Assembly: GCA_030427205.1 (NCBI GenBank)
Contig: JAUHXC010000008.1
Span: 219,548-283,547 of the forward strand
Length of the DNA: 64,000 bases
Direction: 5' to 3'
From: a bacterium
GTDB taxonomy: Bacteria; Myxococcota_A; Bradymonadia; UBA7976; UBA1532
Made by a program: the position numbers and the translations under genes. The notes below the pieces were generated by a model that saw only the letters and a program-made list of their open reading frames with translations, made no database searches and had not been told where the DNA came from. This document shows positions 35,573 to 44,212 of the stretch, one piece after another; the first letter of the stretch is position 1; every line of letters begins with the position of its first letter.

Positions 35573-36160
35573 TCAGCCGCGGCGCGCCCAGCTGAGCATG
35601 CCTTCGATGTTGGCCTGCACCGCCCGCGGGGCGCCGGCGTCGGCCCCCTTGGTCAAGGCGGCGAACTTGATCCGGCCGACGTCGTCCCGGCTCGGCGCGC
35701 TGCTCAGCGCGTAGCCCAGCGCCTCGGGGCGGATGAGCCAGGCGCCGTCGTTATAGTCCGATCGGGTGCCGTCCCGCTTGCTCAGCTTCGCCGCGCCGGG
35801 GTGCAGATACCAGCCGAGCACCCGCCAACCATCGCGCTCGCCGAGGTCTTCGAGCACCAGCTCGTGGTGCAGCGCGCCGACGACGGGGATCTTGATCTTC
35901 TGGTAGAAGCGCACCGACTTCGGCGGCTCGTGGGCCGGATCGGCGATCGAGCGGCTGGTATCGACGAAGTCGATGTTGCCCACGTAGTGGTCGACGTCCA
36001 TCACCCGGGCGACGACCTTGTCTACGTCGACGGATGTCGCCAGGACGCCGACGCCTTCCTTGGTGACCTTGCCCGGCTGCTTCCACGAGGCGAAGGCGAA
36101 GCCCGATCCCCAGCGGGGCAGGTTGCGCAGGACGCGGTCGACGAAGGGGGCGCTGCTCAT
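35573..36160 (-). CDS. SRPBCC/START-like lipid- or ligand-binding domain protein
   Basis: The 195-residue cytosolic protein has no signal peptide. The pattern of a START/polyketide-cyclase fold is visible: VDVDKVVARVMDVDHYVGNI (helix and first strand), VRFYQKIKIPVVGALHHELVLED in the middle strands, and a long C-terminal helix (GADAGAPRAVQANIEGMLSWA). Such proteins bind hydrophobic ligands in a helix-grip pocket. GAGGAG precedes the ATG. It sits between the winged-helix-like gene (88 bp upstream) and the four-repeat lipoprotein (33 bp downstream), all on the minus strand, so an operon is possible. The fold assignment is by pattern only. Confidence 0.7.
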   Translation of the reverse strand: MSSAPFVDRVLRNLPRWGSGFAFASWKQPGKVTKEGVGVLATSVDVDKVVARVMDVDHYVGNIDFVDTSRSIADPAHEPPKSVRFYQKIKIPVVGALHHELVLEDLGERDGWRVLGWYLHPGAAKLSKRDGTRSDYNDGAWLIRPEALGYALSSAPSRDDVGRIKFAALTKGADAGAPRAVQANIEGMLSWARRG

Positions 36161-36248
36161 GGTGGCTCCTCTGCAGTGGTTCTCTGCGACAGCGAGCCGC
36201 CATCATGCGCCACCGCGGGCCAGATGGGTAGCGCCGGCGACGCGCGGC

Positions 36249-37013
36249 TCAGGCGTTGGTCTCGACCGCCTCGGTCGGCTCGGGCGCGAACGCGGCGATC
36301 GGCGCGGTGGGGCTCTCGTCGTCGACGCTCGGCGCCGCGAACGCCGCGCCGACCGCGTAGGGGGTCAGGGTCCACAAGACGCCGGGGGTCGGCCCGCTCA
36401 TCTCGCCGAGCAGGTATTCGAGGCGGGTGACCTGTAGCGCCGACCCGCAGACGATGCGCAGGTCGATCGGGCGCCCGACGAGGCTGCTGACGATGCCCAA
36501 CGCGTCGAAGAGGCGGCGATAGTGGCGGTCGCTGAAGTTGCGGTCGACGATCGCCATGCGCGAGCCCTCGGGATCGAGGTCGACGAAGACGCTGTCGATG
36601 CGGCTCAGCGAGGCCCACATGGCGTCGGCGACGTCGGGGTGGCGCAGGTGGCCGCGGGCGAAGAGCGCCGGCTCGACCCAGTGGGTCGGGTGCAGCGGCC
36701 GGCCCTCGTGCAGGTGATACTCGAAGCGGTGCACGGCGGTGAAGCGGGCGCGCCCCAGCACGGGCCGCGGGCAGTCGCGCCCGGTGAGCAGGCGCATGGT
36801 GGTGCGGCGCAGGGCCAGCGCCCGAGACGCGGGCAGCGCGATGCGCGAGCCGAGGCGGCGGTCGGCGACGGTCTGCATCAGCGCCCGGGCCGCCGTCGGG
36901 CCGCCCAGCCATTCGCCGAGCTGATCGACGGTCGCCACGCCGCCCGACAGGGCCATGGCCGAGAGCACGCCGTCGTACTGCTCGTCGTAGATGTGCGGGT
37001 CCCGACGCCGCAT
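36249..37013 (-). CDS. hypothetical protein with winged-helix-like N-terminus
   Basis: The 254-residue protein has no export signal. Residues 10-75 (VLSAMALSGGVATVDQLGEWLGGPTAARALMQTVADRRLGSRI) look like a winged helix-turn-helix of the type found in replication-relaxation or mobilisation regulators. The middle part has HLHEGRPLHPTHW and FVDLDPEGSRMAIVDRNFSDRHYRRLFDALG. The C-terminus is an acidic, Ala/Pro-rich tail. I do not recognise a characterised family, and DNA binding is an inference. The start is the ATG with GGAGG five bases upstream. It is divergent from the metallopeptidase gene. Confidence 0.7.
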   Translation of the reverse strand: MRRRDPHIYDEQYDGVLSAMALSGGVATVDQLGEWLGGPTAARALMQTVADRRLGSRIALPASRALALRRTTMRLLTGRDCPRPVLGRARFTAVHRFEYHLHEGRPLHPTHWVEPALFARGHLRHPDVADAMWASLSRIDSVFVDLDPEGSRMAIVDRNFSDRHYRRLFDALGIVSSLVGRPIDLRIVCGSALQVTRLEYLLGEMSGPTPGVLWTLTPYAVGAAFAAPSVDDESPTAPIAAFAPEPTEAVETNA

Positions 37014-37119
37014 CGAGCCTCCGGGTGAGGTTGCGTCCCAGGCTTCAGACTGCCCGTTCGGCTCGCGTGCATCAAGTCGGCGGCGTTTCGTGTACGGGTG
37101 ACCGCATCTCGTACGAGGG

Positions 37120-37148
37120 TTGGAGCACGGGACGCGAGCGGTGATACT
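37120..37148 (+). promoter_or_regulatory. candidate sigma70-type promoter of the metallopeptidase gene
   Basis: TTGGAG (37120-37125) and GATACT (37143-37148) are 17 bases apart, and TG directly precedes the -10, giving an extended -10 TGATACT. It lies 37 bp upstream of the TTG start, with GAGAGGAG between. Confidence 0.4.
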
Positions 37149-37184
37149 GACGGCGCCGTCCAACCGGGCCGAGAGGAGCCGCCG

Positions 37185-39674
37185 TTGCCGTTGTTGCTGA
37201 TCCGGGTGTCGCTGCTGGTGTCGCTGCTGGCGGCGCCGCCCGCCGCGCAGAGCCGCCCGACCCACTGGCCGAGCCGTGAGTTCCGCATCTTCTGCGGCAC
37301 GGCGGGCGGCGACCGGCTGACGGACTACGCCGTCCCGGGGGTCGATCCCGACAGCAAGGACCGCATCAACTCGTTCTTCGGCTGCGTGCCCGAGGCGCGG
37401 CGCAAGCCGGTGCTCGACGAGCTCGCGCTGCTGGTCGACCACTTCGATCGCTGGGGCATCCGCCCGCGCCTGGCGACCTTCCGCGACGGCGCGCGGTACT
37501 ATCATCGGCTGTACGTCAATGAGATCGCGGTGCCGGCGCGCACCGTCTCGCCCATCGCGTCGTACGTGCCGCTGGCCCGGGCGTCCCTGAGCGTCAACGC
37601 CGATCCGGAGAAGGCCTTCGGGGCCAAGGCGCCGTTCGATCTGCTGCGCTTCTTCCTGGCCCACGAGCTGACCCATGTCATGCAGCGCTCGTCGCGGCTG
37701 CTGCAGACGAGCCCGGCGGAGAGCACCGACAAGCCCGGCGGCGACTGGGTCAACGAGGGCATGGCCGACGCGGTGGGCCTGCAGTGGATGGCGCACCGCA
37801 ACAACGGCCTGCTGCGGCCCGCGGCCGTGCCCGAGATGGCCGATACGCCGGTCGGTGCGCGGCCCTACCACCGCCCGCTGCCCATCTCGGACGATCACTA
37901 CGATACGGTGCGGCCGGGGGTGAAGCAGGCGCTCATCGCCAAGCATCACTATCGCACCAGCAGCTTCTGGCGCTTCGTGCTCGAGCGCCTGGGCGGCGGC
38001 GATACGCGGTACTTCGCCCGCATGCTGCAGCACGCCGCGCCGACCTGGGGCGGCGGCACGCGCACCCATTGGGTCAAGTGGCTCGACGATCAGCTGCGGG
38101 GGCGCAGCGGGCAGAGCCTGTCGAAGACGTTCGGCGCGTTCCTGCCCGAGTATCTGAGCTGGGGCTTCAGCCGCTTCGCGAACTGGGGCTACACCGGCGC
38201 CCGGGCCAAGAAGAAGGAATACTCGATCGCCGAGTGGCTGAAGACGGGCTTCGACACCTGCGAGACGCTGCCGATGACCCCGGGCGGCACCTACACGCTC
38301 GAGCTGCGTCAGGTCGCGGCCATGAGCGGGCGCTGCTTCATCGCGGCGATCAAGGCGCCGGGCTACGCCGTGGCCGGCCTGGACATCATCGCGAGCGGCC
38401 CGCCGCAGAAAGTCGTCGACGGGCTGCACCTGGGCGTGGGCCATGCCATCGGGCACACCACCTGGAACTGCTATCGGGCGACCGAAGCCAGCGGGCCGCG
38501 GCGCTGCCTGCAGACGGGCCGCCGCCTGAAAGCGAAGGACGGCAAGGCGCGCAAGACGTGGACCGTGCAACCCTTTCGGCTCGACGGCCACGATGAGCTG
38601 TTCGTCTACCTGACGCTGTCGTCCTTCCCCGAGAGCCACGGCAAAGCCTGGCTCGATCGCACCGATACGATCGTGCTCGACGTCGGCGTGCGCGCCACAC
38701 ACCTCAATGCGCAGACGCCGACGACCCGCGGGGCGCAGCTGCCGCTCGCCGCGCCGCTCACGGCGGCGATGACCGGGCTGTCGAACCGCGGCGTGCGCCC
38801 CGGACTGCCGGTGGCCGCCGCCGACGCGACCCTCGATCCGATGGCCTATATGGGCGCGATGCTGTTCGACCCGGCCGCGCTGGGCACCACCGGCCTGCCG
38901 AGCGCGGTCGCCGCGGAGCTGCCCGCGGGGCTGCCGGGGCTCTCGGTGCTCGCGTGGCGCGACGGCGAGCCGACGCCGGATCAGGTCTATATGGTCGCCT
39001 TCAGCGAGCCGCTGCCGCTGGGGTTCGAGGGCCGGGTCGAGGCGGCGCTGTCGGTGAACCTCGAGCCGGGCGAGGCTCCGCCGCGCATGGGCTGGCCCGC
39101 GGGCCGCGAGCCGGTGCCGGTCGACGTCGAGTTCACCGCCGAGCGCGTCGCATTGAGCTTCGACTCGCCGCTGTGCATCGCCGACCTGAAGGCCATCGGG
39201 CAGAACCCGACGCCGGCGGCGCTCGCCGGGCACCTCTGCGCCGAGCAGGGCGCGGTCTCGGGCGCGGTCTCGCTGCCGTTCGGCGCGTACTACGTGGTGG
39301 GTTCAGCCCCGGCGCTCGACCCGGCGGACGTAGCGCTGGCCGACGACGCGGGCCCGGGGGTCGATGAGTCCGATGACGGCCCCGGAGACTCGGCCACGGC
39401 GCCCTCGGCCGGCGCGCCGGCTGCGCCCGCGGGCGGCGCGCTGGCCCCGTGCGCCTGCACCTGCGCCCGGCTGGCGCAGCATGTGGCGGCGTTCGAAGAG
39501 GTCGGGCGCGAGATGCAGGCGGCTATCGAGGCGCTGGGGCCGGAGGGGCTGATGCAGGCCGCCGAGCAGGGGCGCGATCCCATGCCCGCCGCGCTTCAGG
39601 CGCGGGCCGCGGCCCTCGAAGGGTTCGAGCCGTGTATGGATCGCTGCGCGGAGGTCTTCGCCCAATGCCGCTGA
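37185..39674 (+). CDS. secreted HExxH zinc metallopeptidase (gluzincin-type), TTG start
   Basis: The 829-residue protein has a zinc site H160-E-L-T-H164 with a third ligand Glu191 in WVNEGMAD, 27 residues on, as in gluzincins. I chose TTG at 37185 because GAGAGGAG stands six bases before it and the translation then begins directly with a signal peptide (LPLLLIRVSLLVSLLAAPPA); the upstream ATG at 37098 would precede a basic, unlikely leader. After the catalytic domain come beta-rich segments (about 360-520) and a region ending in an Ala/Pro linker and a Cys-rich helix (CACTCARL...CMDRCAEVFAQC). The substrate is unknown. The last 10 bp overlap the start of the next Cys-rich lipoprotein gene, implying translational coupling. 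Confidence 0.82.
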   Translation: MPLLLIRVSLLVSLLAAPPAAQSRPTHWPSREFRIFCGTAGGDRLTDYAVPGVDPDSKDRINSFFGCVPEARRKPVLDELALLVDHFDRWGIRPRLATFRDGARYYHRLYVNEIAVPARTVSPIASYVPLARASLSVNADPEKAFGAKAPFDLLRFFLAHELTHVMQRSSRLLQTSPAESTDKPGGDWVNEGMADAVGLQWMAHRNNGLLRPAAVPEMADTPVGARPYHRPLPISDDHYDTVRPGVKQALIAKHHYRTSSFWRFVLERLGGGDTRYFARMLQHAAPTWGGGTRTHWVKWLDDQLRGRSGQSLSKTFGAFLPEYLSWGFSRFANWGYTGARAKKKEYSIAEWLKTGFDTCETLPMTPGGTYTLELRQVAAMSGRCFIAAIKAPGYAVAGLDIIASGPPQKVVDGLHLGVGHAIGHTTWNCYRATEASGPRRCLQTGRRLKAKDGKARKTWTVQPFRLDGHDELFVYLTLSSFPESHGKAWLDRTDTIVLDVGVRATHLNAQTPTTRGAQLPLAAPLTAAMTGLSNRGVRPGLPVAAADATLDPMAYMGAMLFDPAALGTTGLPSAVAAELPAGLPGLSVLAWRDGEPTPDQVYMVAFSEPLPLGFEGRVEAALSVNLEPGEAPPRMGWPAGREPVPVDVEFTAERVALSFDSPLCIADLKAIGQNPTPAALAGHLCAEQGAVSGAVSLPFGAYYVVGSAPALDPADVALADDAGPGVDESDDGPGDSATAPSAGAPAAPAGGALAPCACTCARLAQHVAAFEEVGREMQAAIEALGPEGLMQAAEQGRDPMPAALQARAAALEGFEPCMDRCAEVFAQCR

Positions 39675-40306
39675 GACACCGGCCGCTGAGACGCCGGCCG
39701 CTGAGACGCTGGCCGCTGGGCGCGCTGTGCCTGCTCGCGACCATATGCCTGAGCAACTGCGGCATCGTCGCGGAGCCGGACGCCGACGGGGGGCCGCCCC
39801 TCGATACGGTGGTGCGCATCGACGACTTCGACCGCGCGTGCACCGTCGACGCCGACTGCGTCGCCGGCCTCGTGGGCGACGTCTGCGCCTGTGGCTGCGA
39901 CTGGGCCGGCTTCGCGGCGCGCGACCGGGTGCGCTTCGATCAGGCCTGGCTGCGCACCTACATGGCCTGCGCCGCTCCGCCGGACTGCGCCGCGTGCGCC
40001 GAGCCCTTCGTCTGGTGCGACGCGGGGGTCTGCGCCGCGCGGGTCGGGCCGGCGGCCTGCGGCTGTCCGGGCGGCACGGTCTGCGTGCAGCGCTACGACG
40101 GCCGCTGCGGCGGCGGCTCGCCGGTGTGTATCGAGGCCCCGGCGGGCTGCGCCGCGCAGAGCGATGTGCCCATCGGTCGCCGGGTCTGCGCGCCGGATTG
40201 CGAGGCGACGCTCTGCGGCGCGGCGGGGACGTCGTGTCGCGGCGCGTGCGGCGGCGGCGCCGAGCAGGTCGAGCGCCCGTTCGCGGTGCAGTGCTACGGG
40301 TTCTGA
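39665..40306 (+). CDS. small Cys-rich lipoprotein coupled to the metallopeptidase
   Basis: This 213-residue lipoprotein starts inside the metallopeptidase gene (10-bp overlap). Its first codons are a 15-bp unit repeated three times (GCCGCTGAGAC core) giving PLRHR-PLRRR-PLRRW, a basic n-region before the hydrophobic core and lipobox LSNC. The mature part has about 24 cysteines (CVCACGCDW, CACAEPF, CGCPGGTVC, CAPDCEATLCG), suggesting a compact disulfide-rich domain. Coupling suggests it works with the peptidase, for instance as inhibitor, chaperone or anchor; that is inference. No family is recognised. Confidence 0.78.
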   Translation: MPLRHRPLRRRPLRRWPLGALCLLATICLSNCGIVAEPDADGGPPLDTVVRIDDFDRACTVDADCVAGLVGDVCACGCDWAGFAARDRVRFDQAWLRTYMACAAPPDCAACAEPFVWCDAGVCAARVGPAACGCPGGTVCVQRYDGRCGGGSPVCIEAPAGCAAQSDVPIGRRVCAPDCEATLCGAAGTSCRGACGGGAEQVERPFAVQCYGF

Positions 40307-40352
40307 CGTCTTTTTTTCGGGTCGCGGCGATTTTTTCCGACGGAAGTCGAGG
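40307..40352 (+). terminator. T-tract region after the Cys-rich lipoprotein, possible terminator
   Basis: Two T-runs (TTTTTTT at about 40312 and TTTTTT at about 40332) lie directly after the stop codon. They are exceptional in this GC-rich DNA. A strong hairpin before the first run is not obvious, so termination is only suggested by the U-tracts. Confidence 0.3.
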
Positions 40353-40417
40353 GTCGCCTCCAATCAGGCAGCGAAGGACGCCACGGCGGCGTCTCTCGTT
40401 TCGACGATGGGAGTCTC

Positions 40418-42781
40418 ATGAACGCGACGATGCGTCTGCTCGCGGCGGCGGTGGTCTGTCTCGGCCTCGCCGGGTGCCCGCTGGACCGCGAAGAACCAAT
40501 AGGCAGTGACTGCGCCAACGGCGCCTGCGCCGATGCCCAGCCCCGCGACGCGGCGGTGGGCGACGACGAACCGGATGACATCGACGGCGACGGCGTCGCC
40601 GACGTCGATGACAACTGCCCCGACGACGCCAACGGCGATCAGGCCGACGAAGACGGCGATGGCATCGGCGATGCCTGCGACGAGGCCGATCCGCGGCCGT
40701 GCAACGCCAATGGAGACTGCCCGCCGGGCACCGCCTGCACCGCCGCCGGCCGCTGCGTCGCGCTGCCGGATGAGTGCGACGCCGAGCTGTGCAATGGCCT
40801 CGACGACGACTGCGACGGCGTCGTCGACGAGGACGTCTGCGACGCGCCGGCCGATCGCGACGGCGACGGCATCGCCGACGACGACGACAACTGCCCCGAC
40901 GCGGTGAACCCCGACCAGCGCGACGACGACGGCGATGGCATCGGCGACGCCTGCGACGACCCGCCGAACGCCTGCCCCGGTGAGGGCGAGGTCTGCGCCG
41001 TCGGCGTCGGCGCCTGCGCGGCCGAGGGGCGTATCGTCTGCGCCGCGGCGGGCCCGATGTGCGACGCGAGGCCCCACGCGCCGCAGCGGGAGGTCTGCAA
41101 CGGCCTCGACGACGACTGCGACGGCCTCGCCGACGAAGAGGGCTGTGACGAACCGGCGGATCGCGACGGCGATGGCATCGCCGACGACGCCGACAACTGC
41201 CCCGATGCGGTCAACCCGGATCAGGCCGACCGCGACAACGACGGCGTGGGCGATGCCTGCGCGAACGTGGCGTGCGGCCCGAACGGCGGCTGCCCCCCCG
41301 GTTTCGTCTGCACCGCGCTCGGCCAGTGTGTGGCGGAGCCCGGTTGCCGCGACGACGCCGACTGCCCGCCGGGTGAGGTTTGCCGACTCGCCGCTGGCGG
41401 CGGCGCCTGCGCGCCGCCCGACGAGCAGTGCAATGGCGTCGACGACGACCGCGACGGCCGCGTCGACGAGGGCGCCTGCGATCCCGGCCCCGAAGAGTGC
41501 AACATGCTCGACGACGACGGCGACGGCCGCATCGACGAGGGCGCCTGCAACAACGCCGCGTGCGGCGGCCGGGTCTGCCCCGCCGGCACGGTGTGCGACC
41601 CGGCGCAGAACCGCTGCGTCGAGGCCGATGTGCCGTGCAACGCCGACGCCGACTGCCCCGCGGGCCAGTTCTGTACGCCCGTCGGGGCCTGCGTCGACGG
41701 CGGCGAGCGCTGTGATGGCATCGACGATGACATGGATGGCATCGTCGACGAGGGCGCCTGCGATCCCGGCCCCGAAGAGTGCAACATGCTCGACGACGAC
41801 GGCGACGGCCGGGTCGACGAGGGCGCCTGCAACAACGCCGCCTGCGGCGGACAGATGTGCCCCGCCGGCTTCGTCTGCGACCCCAACCGCAACCGATGCG
41901 TGCGCGAGGATCCCCTGGCCTGCGCCGCGGACGCCGACTGCCCGGCGGGCGAGGTGTGCGTCAACGGCGTCTGCGGCGGCGGCGCGGGCGACGAGCGCTG
42001 CGACGGCCTCGACAACGACCTGGACGGCGTCGTCGACGAGGGCGCCTGCGGCCCGGGCCCCGAAGAGTGCAACATGCTCGATGACGACGGCGACGGCCGG
42101 GTCGACGAGGGCGCCTGCAACAACGTCGGCTGTGGCGGGCAGATGTGCCCCGCGGGCTTCGTGTGCGACGCGGCGACCAATCAGTGCGTCGAAGACGCCC
42201 CGGTGCGCTGCAACGCCGCCGCCGACTGCCCGGCGGGCCAGCGCTGCACCTTCGCCGGCGTCTGCGTCGCCGCGCCGCAGCCCGAAGAGTGCAACATGAT
42301 CGACGATGACCAGGACGGCGTCGTCGACGAGGGCGCCTGCGCCGACGTCTTCGACGCCGACGGCGACGGGGTCGACAACGACCGCGACAACTGCCCGCAG
42401 ACCCCCAACGGCGGCCAGTTCGACAGCGACATGGACGGGCGGGGCGACGCCTGCGACGACGACATCGACGGCGACGGCGTCGACAACCCGCAGGACAACT
42501 GCCTGTTCGTCTTCAACCCCGATCAGAGCGACTCGAACGGGGACGGACAAGGCGACGCCTGCGACGAGGACGACGACGACGGGTGGGCCGACGACGAAGA
42601 CAACTGCCCCTTCGACAGCAACCCCGACCAGGCGGACACCGACGCCGATGGCATCGGCGACGCCTGCGACGACGACCTGGACGGCGATGGCATCCCCAAC
42701 CGCCAGGACAACTGCCCGTTCGTGCCCAACCCCGACCAGCGGGATGTCGACGGCGATGGCATCGGCGACGCCTGCCGCTAG
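40418..42781 (+). CDS. lipoprotein with thrombospondin type-3 and MopE-like Ca2+-binding repeats
   Basis: This 787-residue lipoprotein (lipobox LAGC) is built entirely from Asp/Cys-rich calcium-type repeats. There are thrombospondin type-3 units ([22 protein letters not shown]) at the start and end, MopE-like units ([32 protein letters not shown]) between them, and Cys-rich CPAGxVC segments. Each Dx[DN]xDG loop can hold a calcium ion. Three copies of a 93-bp DNA block start at 41474, 41756 and 42044, with only a few differences. No enzyme domain is present. It is probably a stiff, calcium-loaded surface stalk. GGGAG precedes the ATG. Confidence 0.88.
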   Translation: MNATMRLLAAAVVCLGLAGCPLDREEPIGSDCANGACADAQPRDAAVGDDEPDDIDGDGVADVDDNCPDDANGDQADEDGDGIGDACDEADPRPCNANGDCPPGTACTAAGRCVALPDECDAELCNGLDDDCDGVVDEDVCDAPADRDGDGIADDDDNCPDAVNPDQRDDDGDGIGDACDDPPNACPGEGEVCAVGVGACAAEGRIVCAAAGPMCDARPHAPQREVCNGLDDDCDGLADEEGCDEPADRDGDGIADDADNCPDAVNPDQADRDNDGVGDACANVACGPNGGCPPGFVCTALGQCVAEPGCRDDADCPPGEVCRLAAGGGACAPPDEQCNGVDDDRDGRVDEGACDPGPEECNMLDDDGDGRIDEGACNNAACGGRVCPAGTVCDPAQNRCVEADVPCNADADCPAGQFCTPVGACVDGGERCDGIDDDMDGIVDEGACDPGPEECNMLDDDGDGRVDEGACNNAACGGQMCPAGFVCDPNRNRCVREDPLACAADADCPAGEVCVNGVCGGGAGDERCDGLDNDLDGVVDEGACGPGPEECNMLDDDGDGRVDEGACNNVGCGGQMCPAGFVCDAATNQCVEDAPVRCNAAADCPAGQRCTFAGVCVAAPQPEECNMIDDDQDGVVDEGACADVFDADGDGVDNDRDNCPQTPNGGQFDSDMDGRGDACDDDIDGDGVDNPQDNCLFVFNPDQSDSNGDGQGDACDEDDDDGWADDEDNCPFDSNPDQADTDADGIGDACDDDLDGDGIPNRQDNCPFVPNPDQRDVDGDGIGDACR

Positions 42782-42858
42782 CGTGACGCCCTCGAACGGC
42801 GTGGGCGCCGGTCAGACGCACCGATGACAGCGCCCGCGTCTCTCGTCATGATGCGTGG

Positions 42859-44178
42859 GTGACCACCGACCCCCACGCCCGGCCCGCGCCCGACCCGGAT
42901 CCCGACCCCCTGCGCGGATCCGATCCCCTGCCCCGCTTCTGCGCCTACGCCGTCCTGCGCAACCTGCGCCTCTTCGATCCGTTTCTCGTGCTCTTCCTCA
43001 TCGCCGACCTCGGGCTCGACTTCGCGGCGGTGGGGCTGGTCATCGCGTGGCAGAAGGGGCTGCTCGCCGCGCTCGAGGTCCCGCTGGCGGTGGTGGCCGA
43101 CCGCTTCGGGCGGCGGCGCACGCTGGTGGCGAGCTTCACCATCGCGGCCCTGGCGATGCTGGCGCTCTTCGCGGCGAGCGCGGCCGCCGACCCGCTGTGG
43201 CCCGTCCTCGGCGCGCTGGCGCTCTACGCGGTGGGTGAGGCGCTGCGCACGGGCACCCACAAAGCGATCATCCTCGACTGGCTCACCCGGCGCGACGAGC
43301 GCCGCCGCAAGGTTCAGGTCATCGGGACCGCGCGCTTCTACTCCAAGGCCAGCGCCGGCGCGGCCGCGCTGCTCGGTGGCGCCCTGGTCTGGCTCACCGG
43401 CCGCTATGGACCGCTCTTCGCCGCCTCGGCGGTGCCCACCGCGCTCTGCGCGCTGCTCGTCGCCCGCTACCCGCGCGCGCTCGACGACCGCCCGCCGCCC
43501 GCGCCGCCCGCCCGCGCCCGCCGGGGCCTCGGCGCGCGGCTGAGCGCCATCAGCAGCGCCATGAGCCGGCCGGGCCTGCTGGCGGTCGTGGTGCCCTCGG
43601 TGCTCTTCGAGAGTCAGGTCAAGCTGGCCGGCGCGTGGCTGCAGCCGGCGCTGGCCCATGGCATCGAAGGCCTCGACCTTGCCGTAGCCGGCGGCGTCGG
43701 CGCGATGCTCTACGGCATATGGCACCTCGCGTCGGGTCTCTTCGCCGGCAGCGCCGCGCTCTTCTCGAGCCGCCTGGTGGGGTGGGCCGGCGGCCCCCGG
43801 CGCGCGCTGGCTGCGGCCCATCTGCTCGCCGCGATCGTGCTCGGCCTGACGAGCGCCGGCTTCGCCGGGGGCTGGCTCGGCCCCGGGTTGGCGTTGATGC
43901 TCGGGCTCGCGGCCCTGCAGAACGCCCGCCGGCCGATCTTCGTCGCCGCGATCGACGACGTCATGGACCCCCGCTGGCGCGCCACGACCCTCTCGGTCGA
44001 GAGTCAGGCCCGGGCCATCGTGCACGCGCTGACCGCGGCGACGGTCGGGGTGATCGCCGAGTATGCCGGGCTGGGCTTCGGTTTCGCGCTGATGGCGGCC
44101 CTGGTCGGGCTGGCCGCGGTCGGATCTTTTCTGCCGCAGACGCCGGGCAGCGCGCGCCGGCCCGACGAGAAAGAGTAG
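42859..44178 (+). CDS. MFS transporter
   Basis: This 439-residue membrane protein has about 11-12 hydrophobic segments and the major-facilitator loop 2-3 motif in VADRFGRRRT. The N-terminus is a hydrophilic Pro/Asp repeat (PAPDPDPDP) before the first helix. The second half has more Ala/Gly helices and ends in a short charged tail. The start is GTG; the nearby ATGs are out of frame. The substrate cannot be told from sequence. The TPR gene follows after 34 bp and could be cotranscribed. Confidence 0.85.
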   Translation: MTTDPHARPAPDPDPDPLRGSDPLPRFCAYAVLRNLRLFDPFLVLFLIADLGLDFAAVGLVIAWQKGLLAALEVPLAVVADRFGRRRTLVASFTIAALAMLALFAASAAADPLWPVLGALALYAVGEALRTGTHKAIILDWLTRRDERRRKVQVIGTARFYSKASAGAAALLGGALVWLTGRYGPLFAASAVPTALCALLVARYPRALDDRPPPAPPARARRGLGARLSAISSAMSRPGLLAVVVPSVLFESQVKLAGAWLQPALAHGIEGLDLAVAGGVGAMLYGIWHLASGLFAGSAALFSSRLVGWAGGPRRALAAAHLLAAIVLGLTSAGFAGGWLGPGLALMLGLAALQNARRPIFVAAIDDVMDPRWRATTLSVESQARAIVHALTAATVGVIAEYAGLGFGFALMAALVGLAAVGSFLPQTPGSARRPDEKE

Positions 44179-44212
44179 ACTGAGGCCGTCGCTGACAGGC
44201 CCCCGAGGATCC

